A model generated the notes under the pieces. It was not told where the DNA came from and made no database searches. It saw nothing but the letters and a program-made list of their open reading frames with translations. Shown piece after piece: positions 53,656-64,000 of a stretch of DNA of 64,000 nt. The stretch is from Turritopsis dohrnii (lineage: Eukaryota; Cnidaria; Hydrozoa; Anthoathecata; Oceaniidae): the NCBI GenBank assembly GCA_027922465.2, contig BQMF02000096.1:310001-374000 (forward strand), written 5' to 3'. Made by a program: the position numbers and the translations under genes. The number at the start of each line of letters is the position of its first letter. Positions within the stretch are counted from its first letter, which is position 1.

Positions 53656-53747
53656 AGAGGAACATGAAGGTCTGGGTACCAGTGTTCTGCGAAATAGAGC
53701 TAGCGGAATTCAGTATTAAACCGAACGGAGATTTTATGAAATAAAAT
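53656..53747 (-). repeat. DIRS 5' terminal inverted repeat
   Basis: These 92 bp are exactly reverse-complementary to 49290-49381. The insertion point lies between codons of the non-LTR ORF (M-T-S-L on one side, V-N-Y-W on the other). Confidence 0.9.
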
Positions 53748-54358
53748 AAGGATGTCATTTCTGTGATGTAATCTTTGCCAGCTTTTCCTGATGGAAGAAG
53801 AAAGACATTTCTTTTGAAGAAAACGATTTCTTCGTAGCAAGAATTTATTATTTGGAACAAATCATTCTTGTCGTGGGGTCCCCATATTTGTTTGAGATGA
53901 AGTACGGAAAGATGAGCTTGAGCTTTTTCCTTCGAAGAGTTAATGTGTTTAGTCTTTGGATTGACTTCACAGTTTTCCGTTGACGTCAATGCGTTGGCTT
54001 CTTTTGGAAAATTTTTAGAAACTTTGCCACCACATTTTTTCATATGTAGTGTTCTCCCCCCTTTGTTGTTAAACATCCGGCTGCAATACATAAATTTGTA
54101 TGTTGTCTCTTGTGACATCGGTAATACCTTTTCGGTGACGTATTCTTGGTTTTTGTTCACTGTGAGTGGGTACAGTTTAAAAAAGGAGGAACTCGGGTCC
54201 AAAGTTACCTTCTTCTGTTGTAATACTGTAGTTGGCGTGTTAGACGATTTCTTTCCGCTGTCCTGGTCATCTTGAATTTCACTCTGATTAGCATTTCCAA
54301 CACCATTGGCAGCTTTTGGAGTCCTATCCATCCTTACCCAAGGATAGACGTCGGTCAA
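53748..54358 (-). pseudogene. N-terminal part of the non-LTR retrotransposon ORF
   Basis: The frame starts with an ATG at 54358. Near residues 88-109 is a zinc-finger-like segment (Y-C-S-R-M-F-N-N-K-G-G-R-T-L-H-M-K-K-C) whose expected first Cys is missing. It continues with W-G-P-H-D-K-N-D-L, I-V-F-F-K-R-N-V-F-L-L-P-S-G-K-A-G-K and Y-I-T-E-M-T, a conserved region before the RT. It then runs into the DIRS terminal repeat. The continuation is at 48888. Confidence 0.75.
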
Positions 54359-55598
54359 AAAGAGAAGAAGTTAGCTTGGACTGCAACACTTCAGGAAATT
54401 GGCAGGTCCCCCGGGGTTGGTTACCCGAGCTTCCCGAAAAACCAAGATCCCAGGAAAATCCAAATAATCAAACAAAAAAGAAAACTGATGAGTAGCGTAT
54501 GAAGTATTGCTTTCAAGTATAAGCTTTCTATAGAAAAGAAAGCAGATTTTAGATAAACACGCGATACTAGTTTTGCAGCAGATTAGTACACCCAAAACCA
54601 AAGAGAAAACATCAACAAGGTCGAATTTGATTAGATTTTCAAAAGAAGATACAAACGCCTACGCGACTTCTATAACGAATCAATCAAATTTCTTCCGTAC
54701 GGTTTCTCCTCTTTTGCGCTTGCGTCCGCCATCTTTAACGGCTAAAGAGAGAACGTTTCTTGGGGTCCACGATACGGGTGATAGATTGACGTATATAGCT
54801 TTTGAATTAGAAATTCATTATCAGTTTTGTAAGTATACATCTGATACAAGAACACCTCAATTGATCAATACACTCGAAATTTTGAAGAATTCAGATTCTT
54901 TTTCTGATTTCTTTAAGAGTTGTCACATAAACAGATAAAAACTGAAAACATTTAAATTCTGCACAAGCCAACAACTAGTAAGACAGCGCAAAAAACTGGA
55001 GAGGATAAAGATTTAATCAGTAGATATCTATTCATCAAACCTATATCTTCTTTTAGTTTTTTTTTTTTTGTTTGCTAGCAGTCAAACAGTAAAAATAATT
55101 ACGCTTTGATGTTATTTAATGGAAATCATCGTTTTATGGCTAAGTTCTATTCAGTGTTTTGTGAAATTTATTTTTAATTTATTAATGGTTTTCTTGCATA
55201 TGTTAGATTGGCCTCTGAAAGCTCCCCAGTTAAAAAACAATGCAATCAATTAATAACAGGTGGATTTTTGGTGTTTTCACCTGGTCAAATCTGAAATAAA
55301 ACTGTTGCATCCAAAACTTTTATTTTCATTTCTAAAAACTACCTGCAACTTTCTCCAGAACAAAACCTATACAAACATTACCAATGATAATTTAGAAATG
55401 ATAATACATAATGAAATTGCTTCCATTCCACACTTATATATACAGACTACATACAGAAACAGGTAGTAGATGTCAGTTCATATCAAAATTTAGATTTGTT
55501 GAGATGATATTTGTTTGCATAAGTCATTAAAAGATCTCCACCAGCAAGATTAGACGTAGATTGGATAACGTGAATTATATTTTGAAGTCTCAGGGAAG
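54359..55598. other. Spacer with one unrecognised plus-strand ORF (54573-54938)
   Basis: A 121-codon frame at 54573-54938 contains R-L-R-P-P-S-L-T-A-K-E-R-T-F-L-G-V-H and an acidic, hydrophobic end. It could be an exon, but I recognise no family and see no partner exon. The remainder is AT-rich and shows nothing. Confidence 0.3.
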
Positions 55599-56408
55599 AT
55601 GGATCTTCGCGTGTTTTTTTACCCTTTAATTGTCGTGACCATTGCAATACAATTATTTTGTGTATACTGCTTGATTGACAGCAATCCAAAGCCCACTGAT
55701 CAAAAGTATATTCTCCTTAGCTTTTTGAGCAGTCGCATTGGCTCCTTGGTTGCACTGTTCTTATTGTCATGGTTCTATAATGAAGTTACAGAGGCGCATG
55801 GATTATGTGGCAAATGTCTAATGGTTGATGTACTGCTCAGCACATCCCAAATAACATTCACCTTTTCATTGTTCCTGTTGATATTGGATCGTTTTTTGAT
55901 ATTTCAATTAAATATATTCTATCCAACGTCATTTATGTGCAAACACAAAAATAAATTGTTGATTGCCGCGTGGTGTACAACTCTGTTAATCGTGACTGTA
56001 CCATATTTTGTCATTTACTTCATATATGTGTCCCACTATTTAACAATCTTTGACAAACTCACTAATATCTATCGGATAGTTTTCGGTGTATGTTATTACG
56101 GCATGTTCACAGCTAATGTCGCCATCATTTTTAAAGTAAGGAAACACAATAGGAATCATCCTGAAAACAGCAAACACAAATATCTGCTCTTGGTTCTGGT
56201 TTTGTTAAATTTAATGGTGCTTGAGATTTTTCCAGTCGGAATTGCACATATAATAGCCATGCTCAATATGTACAAACTTAAAGAAATGATTGTATACGTA
56301 AATACTTTAAAAATAGTGTCAGTTTTTATTGATACAATAACCTATATGTGCACGGTAATGGAGATAAGGAAGAAAATTGCAAAATTAATAAATATTATAA
56401 AATCTTGA
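55599..56408 (+). CDS. Rhodopsin-like orphan G-protein-coupled receptor, divergent, intronless
   Basis: This 269-residue protein has seven hydrophobic segments at about residues 5-25, 40-62, 75-107, 120-148, 160-182, 197-222 and 235-256. Segment 3 ends in L-I-L-D-R-F, a version of the DRY box. The NPxxY motif of segment 7 is degenerate (D-T-I-T-Y), followed by a basic tail (R-K-K-I-A-K-L). Cys residues at the top of segment 3 (C-G-K-C) could form the usual disulfide. It shares the single-exon layout of the receptor at 2544 but little sequence. The frame is intact. Ligand unknown; another seven-helix family cannot be excluded. Confidence 0.75.
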   Translation: MDLRVFFYPLIVVTIAIQLFCVYCLIDSNPKPTDQKYILLSFLSSRIGSLVALFLLSWFYNEVTEAHGLCGKCLMVDVLLSTSQITFTFSLFLLILDRFLIFQLNIFYPTSFMCKHKNKLLIAAWCTTLLIVTVPYFVIYFIYVSHYLTIFDKLTNIYRIVFGVCYYGMFTANVAIIFKVRKHNRNHPENSKHKYLLLVLVLLNLMVLEIFPVGIAHIIAMLNMYKLKEMIVYVNTLKIVSVFIDTITYMCTVMEIRKKIAKLINIIKS

Positions 56409-57804
56409 AATGAATTCGTCAAGATATCGATTTCATTGGATAGCCATATTCGCGATTTCAAAAAGTCCGTTATTGAAAAAGTTGAACTTTCCTTCTATAG
56501 TGATGCACACGGAACATAGACCAATCTAAAAGAACAAAAAATTGGTGAAAAGGCTCAAACTGAAACTACAGAAAAGACTCTGTTGAAAAGAGGAGAAAAT
56601 TATTGTGTTCGTGTACATACAAAACAGGGGCTTAACTTTTACCATCTCTATAACGACATTCTAGTATTTGCTGCTACCCACAATCATTTCCACATGTAAT
56701 GCCTCTTATACCATGCAACACTTCCATCTGAGTTCATAGAAATTTCAAAAACTACTGTTCCATTGTCGAATTTGAAAGAAGTATTCACAAAATTTCACGA
56801 ACTTGAAAAATTTTACAATATGGGGGATATCCTAGAAACATTAAAAGCGCACTATAGAAAAGAATTTGATATTAATGACACTTTGATTGGAATACAAACA
56901 TACATAACTGCATAAATATATGAAATACAAAGGAAGTAAAAAAAAAAACAGATAGCGTCAGGAGTTATCGATAAGTATCTCTTAACTAATGATAGTTATA
57001 ACAGCCTTTGATGAGAACAGACACTTTTCTGCATTAGAAGATTACTTGAAAACCATGGCTTTGATCTGATGTTACACGTAACATCATGCAATAACATCAA
57101 TATTAGCAAGTGAAACTTTTCCCACACGGGAAGATTTGTTACAAAATCACTACAAGGGAATACATTTGGAGTGTTTGTTGGGGAATCTTTGGGTTTTATT
57201 GTGACATTATACTTAGTTGATTGTGATACATAGAACTAGTGTACATAATGGCTCACAAATATGCACACCAGGTCATTGACTTGTCCACTGACTCAACACT
57301 AGAAACACCGCTTAAAAAGATCACTAGATTGGATATCTGTAAAGTTCTATTGGAAACGAAAGGCAACATCGTAGAAAATCTAAAAACCCTTCTAAAACCC
57401 TTTTAAATCAAACATTTACAATTAGTATGTGAAAAAAAAAACTTTTCAACGAATGTAGTGGATGGTAAATTACAGAAAAAGGCGTTAAAATTCTTAAAAA
57501 TCAATTTTTAAGTTGACCTTAAAAAAATGAAGCAAATCACTAATTTGCCATCTCTCTAACTTGAAGCCCGGTATTTAAACGTCAACAATAATTGCGTTCC
57601 CAACTTTTCGTCAAAGTAAGACACAAAACGTTTATGTCTTCCACAAGATGAATTACTCGCGGAATAAGTCAGGTTATATCCAAATATGTATGGCCACTAA
57701 GTCAAAACATATTGACATTTGTCTTAACAAGATCCAAAGCAGAAGCTCTTTGGCGATGTTATTTGTCATGTTTTATTTTAAAGACTAATTAAACTTGCGT
57801 CAGT
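56409..57804 (+). other. Decayed coding-like stretch, family unknown
   Basis: Between about 56630 and 56915 and again near 57290-57500 the plus strand shows coding-like runs broken by stops (for example Y-N-D-I-L-V-F-A-A-T-H-N-H-F and L-K-E-V-F-T-K-F-H-E-L-E-K-F-Y). They may belong to one dead gene. I do not recognise it. Confidence 0.3.
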
Positions 57805-60523
57805 CCCAGCCGGCAAAAAGACGTTTTAAAAACGTCTTAAAGACGTCTTGGAAGACGTCTTAAATCCGTCTTAAACTGGTCGGATTTGTCCGTTTAGAAA
57901 ACGTCTTTTCAAGACGTCTTTAAGACGTCTTCCAAGACGTTTTTAAAACGCATTTTAGACGTTTAAAACTTCTTTAAGACGTTTAGAAAGCGTCTTTTCA
58001 AGACGTCTTCAAGACGTTATAAAAAGACGTTTTCTAAACGGACAAATCCGACTGGTTTAAGACGGATTTAAGACGTCTTTTTCTAACGTTTTAAAGACGT
58101 CTTCATTTTATCTGCTAAAAACGTTTTTAAAGCCACTTAAAGATGTGTTTTCAGGTGCGTTTCTCCTTGGGTAACAGAAGACTCATAATTAGTTATTCAA
58201 TGTCTTCATGTTTCAGTAATAATGAATGAATGAATAAAGAAATAAATAAGAAAACTGATGATAAAATCTTTTTATTCAAATATTTACATGTAGTTTATAA
58301 ATTAATTGGGGAACAAATAGCTCATAACACTGCCAAAGTTTAAAGCTGGTCATTATTAAAAAATATTCCGTAAAACGTAAATATAGTCTTTCAGGTATAA
58401 AAACGACACTTGAAAAAGGGTTAGCTAAATCGAAGTAATGTTCAAATTTTAGAAATTGTCATGGGTTGGAACTGTTTCTTGTTTGATTTTACTGCAACTA
58501 AAACTCAGAATGACAGAAACTCTTTGAAAACCAAACCAAAAAGACATGCAAATAAAAATGGTGATATTTCAATTAGCAGGAGCATGAGCTGTTGTCATGT
58601 TTTTCTTCAGTGAAACAAGATCAGTTTTTAGTTCATCGCATGATTTTGTGTATTTCCCCCTCCTCAGCTTTTTTGACAGTAATCTAAAATACAAAAACCC
58701 TATTTAATGAGAGGTGTTTTAACAATCACAAAAATGAAAACATCTAGAGTAAACAGCACACATACCAGTAACTGCTTGATATAATCTTTTCTTCTCACTT
58801 TCTTTTGTTATCATGTTAAGATAACAATAAGCAACTTGGGTGGAAAATAATCTAAATAAAGAAAGACAAACACTTTTAGCAGAACAGAACAAACAGAATG
58901 CAGAAAGGATACACACAATAAAGTAATGTGTGCAACAAGCATAGATAAGCATGAAAATTAAATTAAAGAAGTTAATTACCATTTCAGTATTAAATTAACA
59001 GCGTACTGGAAATCTGATTTATTTACTTGGATTAACTGAAACCTGAAAAACAGGCAAAACATTCATGTCTATCATAAACTCCATAGACATTTCGAAACAT
59101 CATCGAAGTGTATATGACAGAACAACAAACTCATAACAAGCACAAAAATTAAATATCACTGCAACAAACACAAGAATAACATAGATACTGATGTAATTTT
59201 ATTTTTAAATCTTGAATATAAAAACAAATATGACAGACAAACTTTTCCAAAAACGCCTTATTGTGCTAGTTATTGGGTAAAATAAAATAATCTAGAGTAT
59301 CTTAATCAAAGTTAGTGAAATGTCTAAACTTTAAATGTCTAAACTAAACTATGCATCCATCATAGTAAAACAACCATCATTTAGAAATTCATCTTTTCAT
59401 AAAACTTCAAAGTTCTGAATGGAAAATATATTTCATGCGTTCGAAAATTTGTTCTAAAATTTTTGCAATGTCATTGTGGATGGTTTCTACTTATTGGTAG
59501 TGAGTTATTAATCAGAAATGATATTACTACAGATAAATTTGTGATGAATTACTGATTAATTTACTAAAAATTATAACATATGATTTTCCCCTTCAAAAAG
59601 GATTCCATAATTTCATGGTACTACATTATACTATACTGCTAGGATCAATTTTAATCATATGAGTATTCTGAACAAGTAACTACAAGCAAAAACATCACAG
59701 TCATCATCTATCAGCCATCCACAAATCAATTCATTACATTACTACACTTCTACTACTACATTAAACCAACGACAAAGCAAATTGAAACAGAAAAAATATC
59801 TCACGAAATGAAACAGGAAAGTCAGTAAGTTGCTAATATAAGGTTAAACAACAAAACTCAAAACTTGAAACATGTCAGAGATCTTTATAAATAAAGCATA
59901 AATCTTCCACTACTGACTACTCACGTCCTCAAACTAACATAAACATTGACTTAATCTCAAGTAACAAAATTACATAGATTTATATATTTAAAATTATATT
60001 TAAAAAGTAAAAAACACTTACCGATTTTTTCAGCGAAGTCTTGGTTTATGCAATGAGAAATCACAACTTCCAGAAAATGTTTTGTAAAATTGACGAACGG
60101 GAGATCCGATAATATTAGAAAATGTTTCAAAGCCTTTCACCAATGAAATGTAAAATTTTTTGCTACTTAAAAGAAAGATATAATAGTTGTTTTTGTAAAA
60201 TTAAAAAAAAACTGACAAGTTTGAAACTTTTATATCAATATTTACGAATACACTATTAATATTTACCCCCGTCATTTCTTCCCGCCACGCGCGAAATCGA
60301 AATTCAAGGACGTCTTAAATACGCATTAAAAAGTCCTCGTTTAAAACATGAATTCGACGGCATTGCTAAAACGATAATAAGACGTCTTCAAAACGTCTTA
60401 TTCTAAGACGTCTTCTGAAGACGCATTATGGGCGTTTTAAATGCGCATTATCAAGATACGTCTTATGAAGACCTGAATAAGACGAATTAAAGACGTCTTC
60501 AAAACGTCTTGTGCCGGCTGGGG
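57805..60523. mobile_element. DNA transposon with CCCAGCCGGCA ends and AAGACGTCTT arrays
   Basis: The ends CCCAGCCGGCA and TGCCGGCTGGG are inverted. The left subterminal region (57815-58130) and the right one (60305-60510) are packed with AAGACGTCTT, AAAACGTTTT and related palindromes. On the minus strand, exon-like pieces with splice-like borders occur: about 60045-60110 (donor GTAAGT), 58770-58855 (donor GTATGT) and 58571-58687. They may be the remains of its gene, of unknown family. The ends resemble the CCCGCTGGGA ends at 16022 and 19600. No target duplication was found. Confidence 0.65.
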
Positions 60524-61785
60524 TGCTACTTTGAAGAGAAACGTTTTTGCGCTTATACTCAATATGATTAATTCAAGGGACAAAAATTAACTCGAAAAAA
60601 TCCAGGATTAAGCGTCTAATGGAAATCAAACTTTACAGACGTTTTCGAAGCGGACTTCCAAGTTGACTCTGGACATGACGCTGTGGTGCGTCATTTTCCT
60701 ACACTGTAAGGCGAAAAGCATATTGTGATTAATTAAAGTAATAATAACGTAAACAAACATAGTGCTGTTTCTACACTATAGGAAGAGGTCTTGATTAAGA
60801 ACTGGTTGGGTTTGTGTGTTTAGAAAATGTCTATAAGATGCTAACAGATGTCTTTTAAATGGACAAATTCGGTTACTTTAAGGGGCTGATTAAACGATCC
60901 CGGTTAACCGCGATGAAATTTCATCCCACCTTCCCCGGTCAAATTTTCATAAATTTCCCATTGCGATTACATGATAAAATTTTCGTCCCACCTAACCGAG
61001 ATCCTGGCTCTTGATAGCCGAGATAGGCGGGATGAAATTTTCCCATGTAATTGCTTCGTCCCATTTGATGACATTTGTGACATTTGATTTACCTTATTAG
61101 GTAATATTTTATTTTATGATAATTGTTAAAAAAGGCGTTTGTTTATCAAACTTTAGCTCACCTTAGCTCTATTCAAATTTCTTTTCAATTTTCAAACAAT
61201 GAGAATCCATGCGTGTTGCCTCGCCCACGGCCATTCAAGTATGGAAATTCAGTCTGCGCAATCGCAAACTGAAGTGTGTCAAAATAACGGAAATCCAATA
61301 TGGCGGAAGATTGCATTTGGCAGTTTAATTTTTCATGGTTGAGTAGTTCTTTAAAAAACAATATTAACGTTTAGAAATCACATCACTAAGGCGGTTAGGA
61401 TCTAGCAAATGCATGGGCACACTAGCTAGAATAAATAAAATTTCAAGTTTTTACGTAATCGTGTCAATATTCTGGCTCGAGTTTCACAGTGTGTTTGAAA
61501 GAAAATCAATACTACGTATTAAATTTTTTTCTTTTTTGACCATTACAGAGTTTTTACAACTATACAAGACTTATCACTGACTGAAGAAATGATTTTTGAA
61601 TCTCGGGAAATAGTTTACAATGTCCTGTACTTTTTTTCTGAGAAGTTTTTTTATCCTGAAAAGTGATGCTGAGAAAATCAAAGTTTACAACTGAAGGTAG
61701 GTGTTGAATTTGTATCTGTTAAGGATGTTGACAGAAAAAGGTCATAGAATATGTAGAAATGTGTTAAAGAACAATTAATCGAATC
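60524..61785. other. Spacer with diverged repeat pieces
   Basis: At 60790-60885 an isolated diverged piece resembles the left arm of the preceding element (AAGAACTGGTTGG, TGGACAAATTCGG). At 60895-61080 an imperfect palindrome carries GGATGAAATTT/AAATTTCATCC-type motifs. No gene is visible. Confidence 0.4.
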
Positions 61786-64000
61786 TTAGTGAAGTGCATT
61801 TTGCATGTCTTTGATGAGTTTCCTTTTCTTCACTGCAGGAGTGAAAGTTTTGGCAATAGGCTTCACTTTTAGATGGTGTTGCTCAAGCATAACTTTAAGC
61901 CTTGCTGAATGTGGCCTAACAGAAGCATATGTACTCTTTAATCTGTTGAATTCTGGATGTATGCTTTCGCCACCTTGCTCTCCATACAACCCAAGCCCAT
62001 ACTTCCACCTTTTCACAAATTGGAGAACATGATCTTCAAGCATATGTAACTTTGGTGTTACAGATTCGTCAGAAAATGTTTCACGAAAGTATGCCATCAA
62101 ATCTGTTATTGCTTTTTCTGTAAAAAGAAGATAATAGTAATTTTAAATAGTATTTTTAAAAATAAAGTGTATAAATAAATGCCAATTGCATCCTAATGAA
62201 TTTGTGTAAACAAAGGTTACCACAACAATGAATAAGCTAATGATAGATCCATACCTAATTCACAAATTTTCTCATCACAGAAGGCGTCACACTGAATTCA
62301 TCAATGTGTGACACGTAGAATACTTGTGAAGAAGCATTTTAAATTGTTGAGATATAACAATTGCTTCCTTGTGGATATCATTACCAACAAAGCCAAGGTC
62401 ATATACCTTTTTTGGTATAGCATTGCAAAGTTGTATTTGTTAACTAAAGATATGTTAAAGTAAACTTATATAACTTATATATTTCTGAAAAGAAACTGGG
62501 TAATAATAATAATTATATAAAAAGATTTTTTTTAAAAAAATAAAAACAATACTTAGACCATTTTATATACCTTTTATTGACATGATTTCCCACAAATGAT
62601 TTTCCATGGTATGCCTGTCTTTCCACTCCAAGATCATTCAGCACTTTATCCAATAACTGGACAATGGGGCCATCATTGGGACCAAGTTTATTGGCTTTCT
62701 GGAGTTCATCTATTTCTTGCAGCTAAATTAAACATGTGTACTTATTATACTGTATTGTAATTATCTAGTTTTTCATTCCTTTAGTGCTCTAGCTATTTGT
62801 TGTTGTTTTTATACCTTTTCTTGTAGTTTTTTATGTAAATGAACTATTCAAGGTTCATAAATTGCTTTTATTCTCTCTTCATTTGCAGGATCTTTCAAGA
62901 TGTTTACATTGATTGCTTCATGGACCAATTTGATTTGATTTTGGAAATCAGCCACAGCGTATTCCAGATTTCGTATACTGGCTTGAGTGGAAATGTATGA
63001 ATTGAAATCACAGTACTCCAAGCTTCCTATTTTTTAATGCTAGAGCTCCTGCAATCTTTACGTCAAGAATATGGCAGTGATCTTCAAGCATGTTGAAGAA
63101 CTTTAAGTATGTGCCCAATGAAATATGAAATTTGTGATAAGGAAAGTGAAATTCAAAGAAGAAAAAATTTGGACAAATTTTTGCGAATGCTGCAAATTTG
63201 AAAAAATTTTGCGAGACTAATTCTTGCGAACACCTGTTTTTGAAACAATTTTGGGAGGTAAATTTTTATGAATGTTTGTTTTTGAAAGATGATTAATTTT
63301 TTCGGAATTGGGGCCAAATTCGCAAAAATAAGTATCACAAAAATTTATATCACAAGATTTTATCCCACATTAACTAATGTGAATACAAAGGTATTCATAT
63401 TGCTTGTATATATATATATGGTACATTTTTAATTTTATTAGCACGTACCTTCCCATTTTTGTAAGTTTATCCCATGGAATTCCCAAGTTTACTTTCATTG
63501 AAACAAGAGCTTCTGCTGAAATTGAGGGTGAAGAGGCATCTGCCAATTGTAGAATTTCATCTTTCTCTTTTTCTTTGAAACTTTTCACTAATTTAGAAGT
63601 TTGTGCTATCATTGATGTGGAAGAGCCACCAGTGGCCATCTCAAGCTGTTGTTTCATGAAGTTATTTCTAATTTGAAGAGTTTCTCTGCAGACTTCAGTT
63701 TTACTTTTTATTGCTTTTGGCATTGATGTTAGTACCAAAGGCTATAATTGTAAATCGAAATATTGCCTTTATGAGAACTGATAATATTTATATATTTTTA
63801 TGAATAATATATATATATACTTACACGAGAACCGCCAGTCATGAATTCAATACTATTATTAGGTAAAGTTGATTGAGCCATCTTTGTTTTAATAACATGA
63901 AGAGCAGCATCTTCAAATTCCTTAGGTATTTGACTGTCTTGACTCAAATTAAATACCTCACGCAGAGATGTAGATGATACTGGCGTGTTCAGAAGTGGCC
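61786..64000 (-). CDS. Multi-exon transposon-derived gene, partial at the window edge, with lesions
   Basis: Exon-like blocks on the minus strand, in order: 64000-63826 (donor GTAAGT), 63741-63449 (donor GTACGT), about 63160-62830, about 62722-62572 (donor GTATAT), about 62440-62255 (donor GTATGG) and 62117-61786. The first junctions keep phase (S-R joined to P-L-V-L-T-S-M-P-K). The third block holds F-F-N-M-L-E-D-H-C-H-I-L-D. The last has T-P-K-L-H-M-L-E-D-H-V and G-E-Q-G-G-E-S-I-H, which I recognise as the C-terminus of a protein repeated many times in cnidarian genomes, presumably a transposon product. Frameshifts appear near 63030 and 62310, so this copy is probably dead. The 5' part lies outside the window. 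Confidence 0.55.

Larger units (their letters stand above)
48889..53747 (-). mobile_element. Structurally complete DIRS retrotransposon with terminal repeats and internal complementary region
   Basis: On the coding (minus) strand the 5' terminal repeat is 53747-53656 and the genes run 53401-49370. An internal complementary region (49381-49203) is followed by the 3' terminal repeat with an outward extension (49012-48889). One half of the internal region (49290-49381) is the exact reverse complement of the 5' end over 92 bp. The other half (49203-49290) is the exact reverse complement of the 3' end over about 88 bp, so the region spells the joined ends of a circle. This is the DIRS-1 architecture. 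No target duplication is seen, as expected for tyrosine-recombinase integration. Identical repeat copies and open frames suggest a young insertion. Confidence 0.9.
46098..54358 (-). mobile_element. Non-LTR retrotransposon with restriction-like endonuclease, split by a DIRS element
   Basis: On the minus strand the order is a zinc-finger N-terminus (54358-53748), then the DIRS insertion (48889-53747), then reverse transcriptase and C-terminal endonuclease (48888-46233), a short 3' untranslated region, and a run of about 21 A (poly-T at 46098-46118 on the plus strand). The single ORF with an N-terminal finger, central RT and C-terminal CCHC plus PD-(D/E)XK-like endonuclease is that of the early-branching R2/NeSL/CRE-like group. 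Any 5' untranslated region beyond 54358 could not be delimited. A frameshift in the RT part and the DIRS insertion make the copy inactive. Confidence 0.8.

Noticed and set aside
58719..58982. An 87-residue Cys-rich membrane protein on the minus strand
   Set aside because: The frame crosses a likely splice acceptor and donor. Only the middle part looks coding, so it is treated as exon-like debris of the surrounding element.

Overview
The window looks like intergenic DNA from an animal, most likely a cnidarian and perhaps an anthozoan. It is AT-rich, has no bacterial operon structure, and holds intronless rhodopsin-like orphan receptors, split genes with GT/AG borders, and a mix of transposons that I associate with cnidarians. 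Examples are a GGGAGCTTAAGC-ended MITE, Ginger and DIRS elements, and relics of 2A-protease and G2E3/HECT-like genes. The organism call is inference; no marker gene is present.

Layout. 0-3.8 kb: a Myb/SANT-like ORF, a fold-back repeat, a tandem duplication and an intact GPCR gene. 3.8-6.5 kb: a complete, probably recently active IS630/Tc1-type transposon with 365-bp inverted repeats. 6.5-12 kb: mostly non-coding with MITEs. 12-19.6 kb: relics of an OB/zinc-ribbon protein, a RecQ-like helicase and a 2A-plus-cysteine-protease gene. The last is apparently split by an ACGTC-rich repeat family and an inversion. 20.4-21.1 kb: a TTAA-flanked Kolobok-like element with two converging gene starts. 21.1-31 kb: a nest of Helentron-like elements with asymmetric inverted repeats and 3' hairpins. 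31.4-37.3 kb: two halves of a G2E3-like gene separated by insertions. 38-39.3 kb: a decayed integrase-core gene. 39.7-42.8 kb: a Ginger transposon carrying an integrase fused to a Ulp1-type protease. 43.3-44.6 kb: a hAT relic with a nested tRNA-derived SINE. 46.1-54.4 kb: a non-LTR retrotransposon with a restriction-like endonuclease, split by a structurally complete DIRS retrotransposon. 55.6-56.4 kb: a second receptor gene. 57.8-60.5 kb: a CCCAGCCGGCA-ended element. 61.8-64 kb: a multi-exon transposon-derived gene running off the window.

How the parts work together. The only plausible host genes are the two receptors, each read alone. The rest is layered mobile DNA, and several layers can be ordered from empty-site comparisons: DIRS inside the non-LTR element, a SINE inside hAT, a MITE inside an ACGTC repeat, and Ginger inside a local tandem repeat. 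The best candidates for intact coding capacity are the IS630-type transposase and the DIRS element. The Ginger protein is nearly intact but lacks an obvious ATG.
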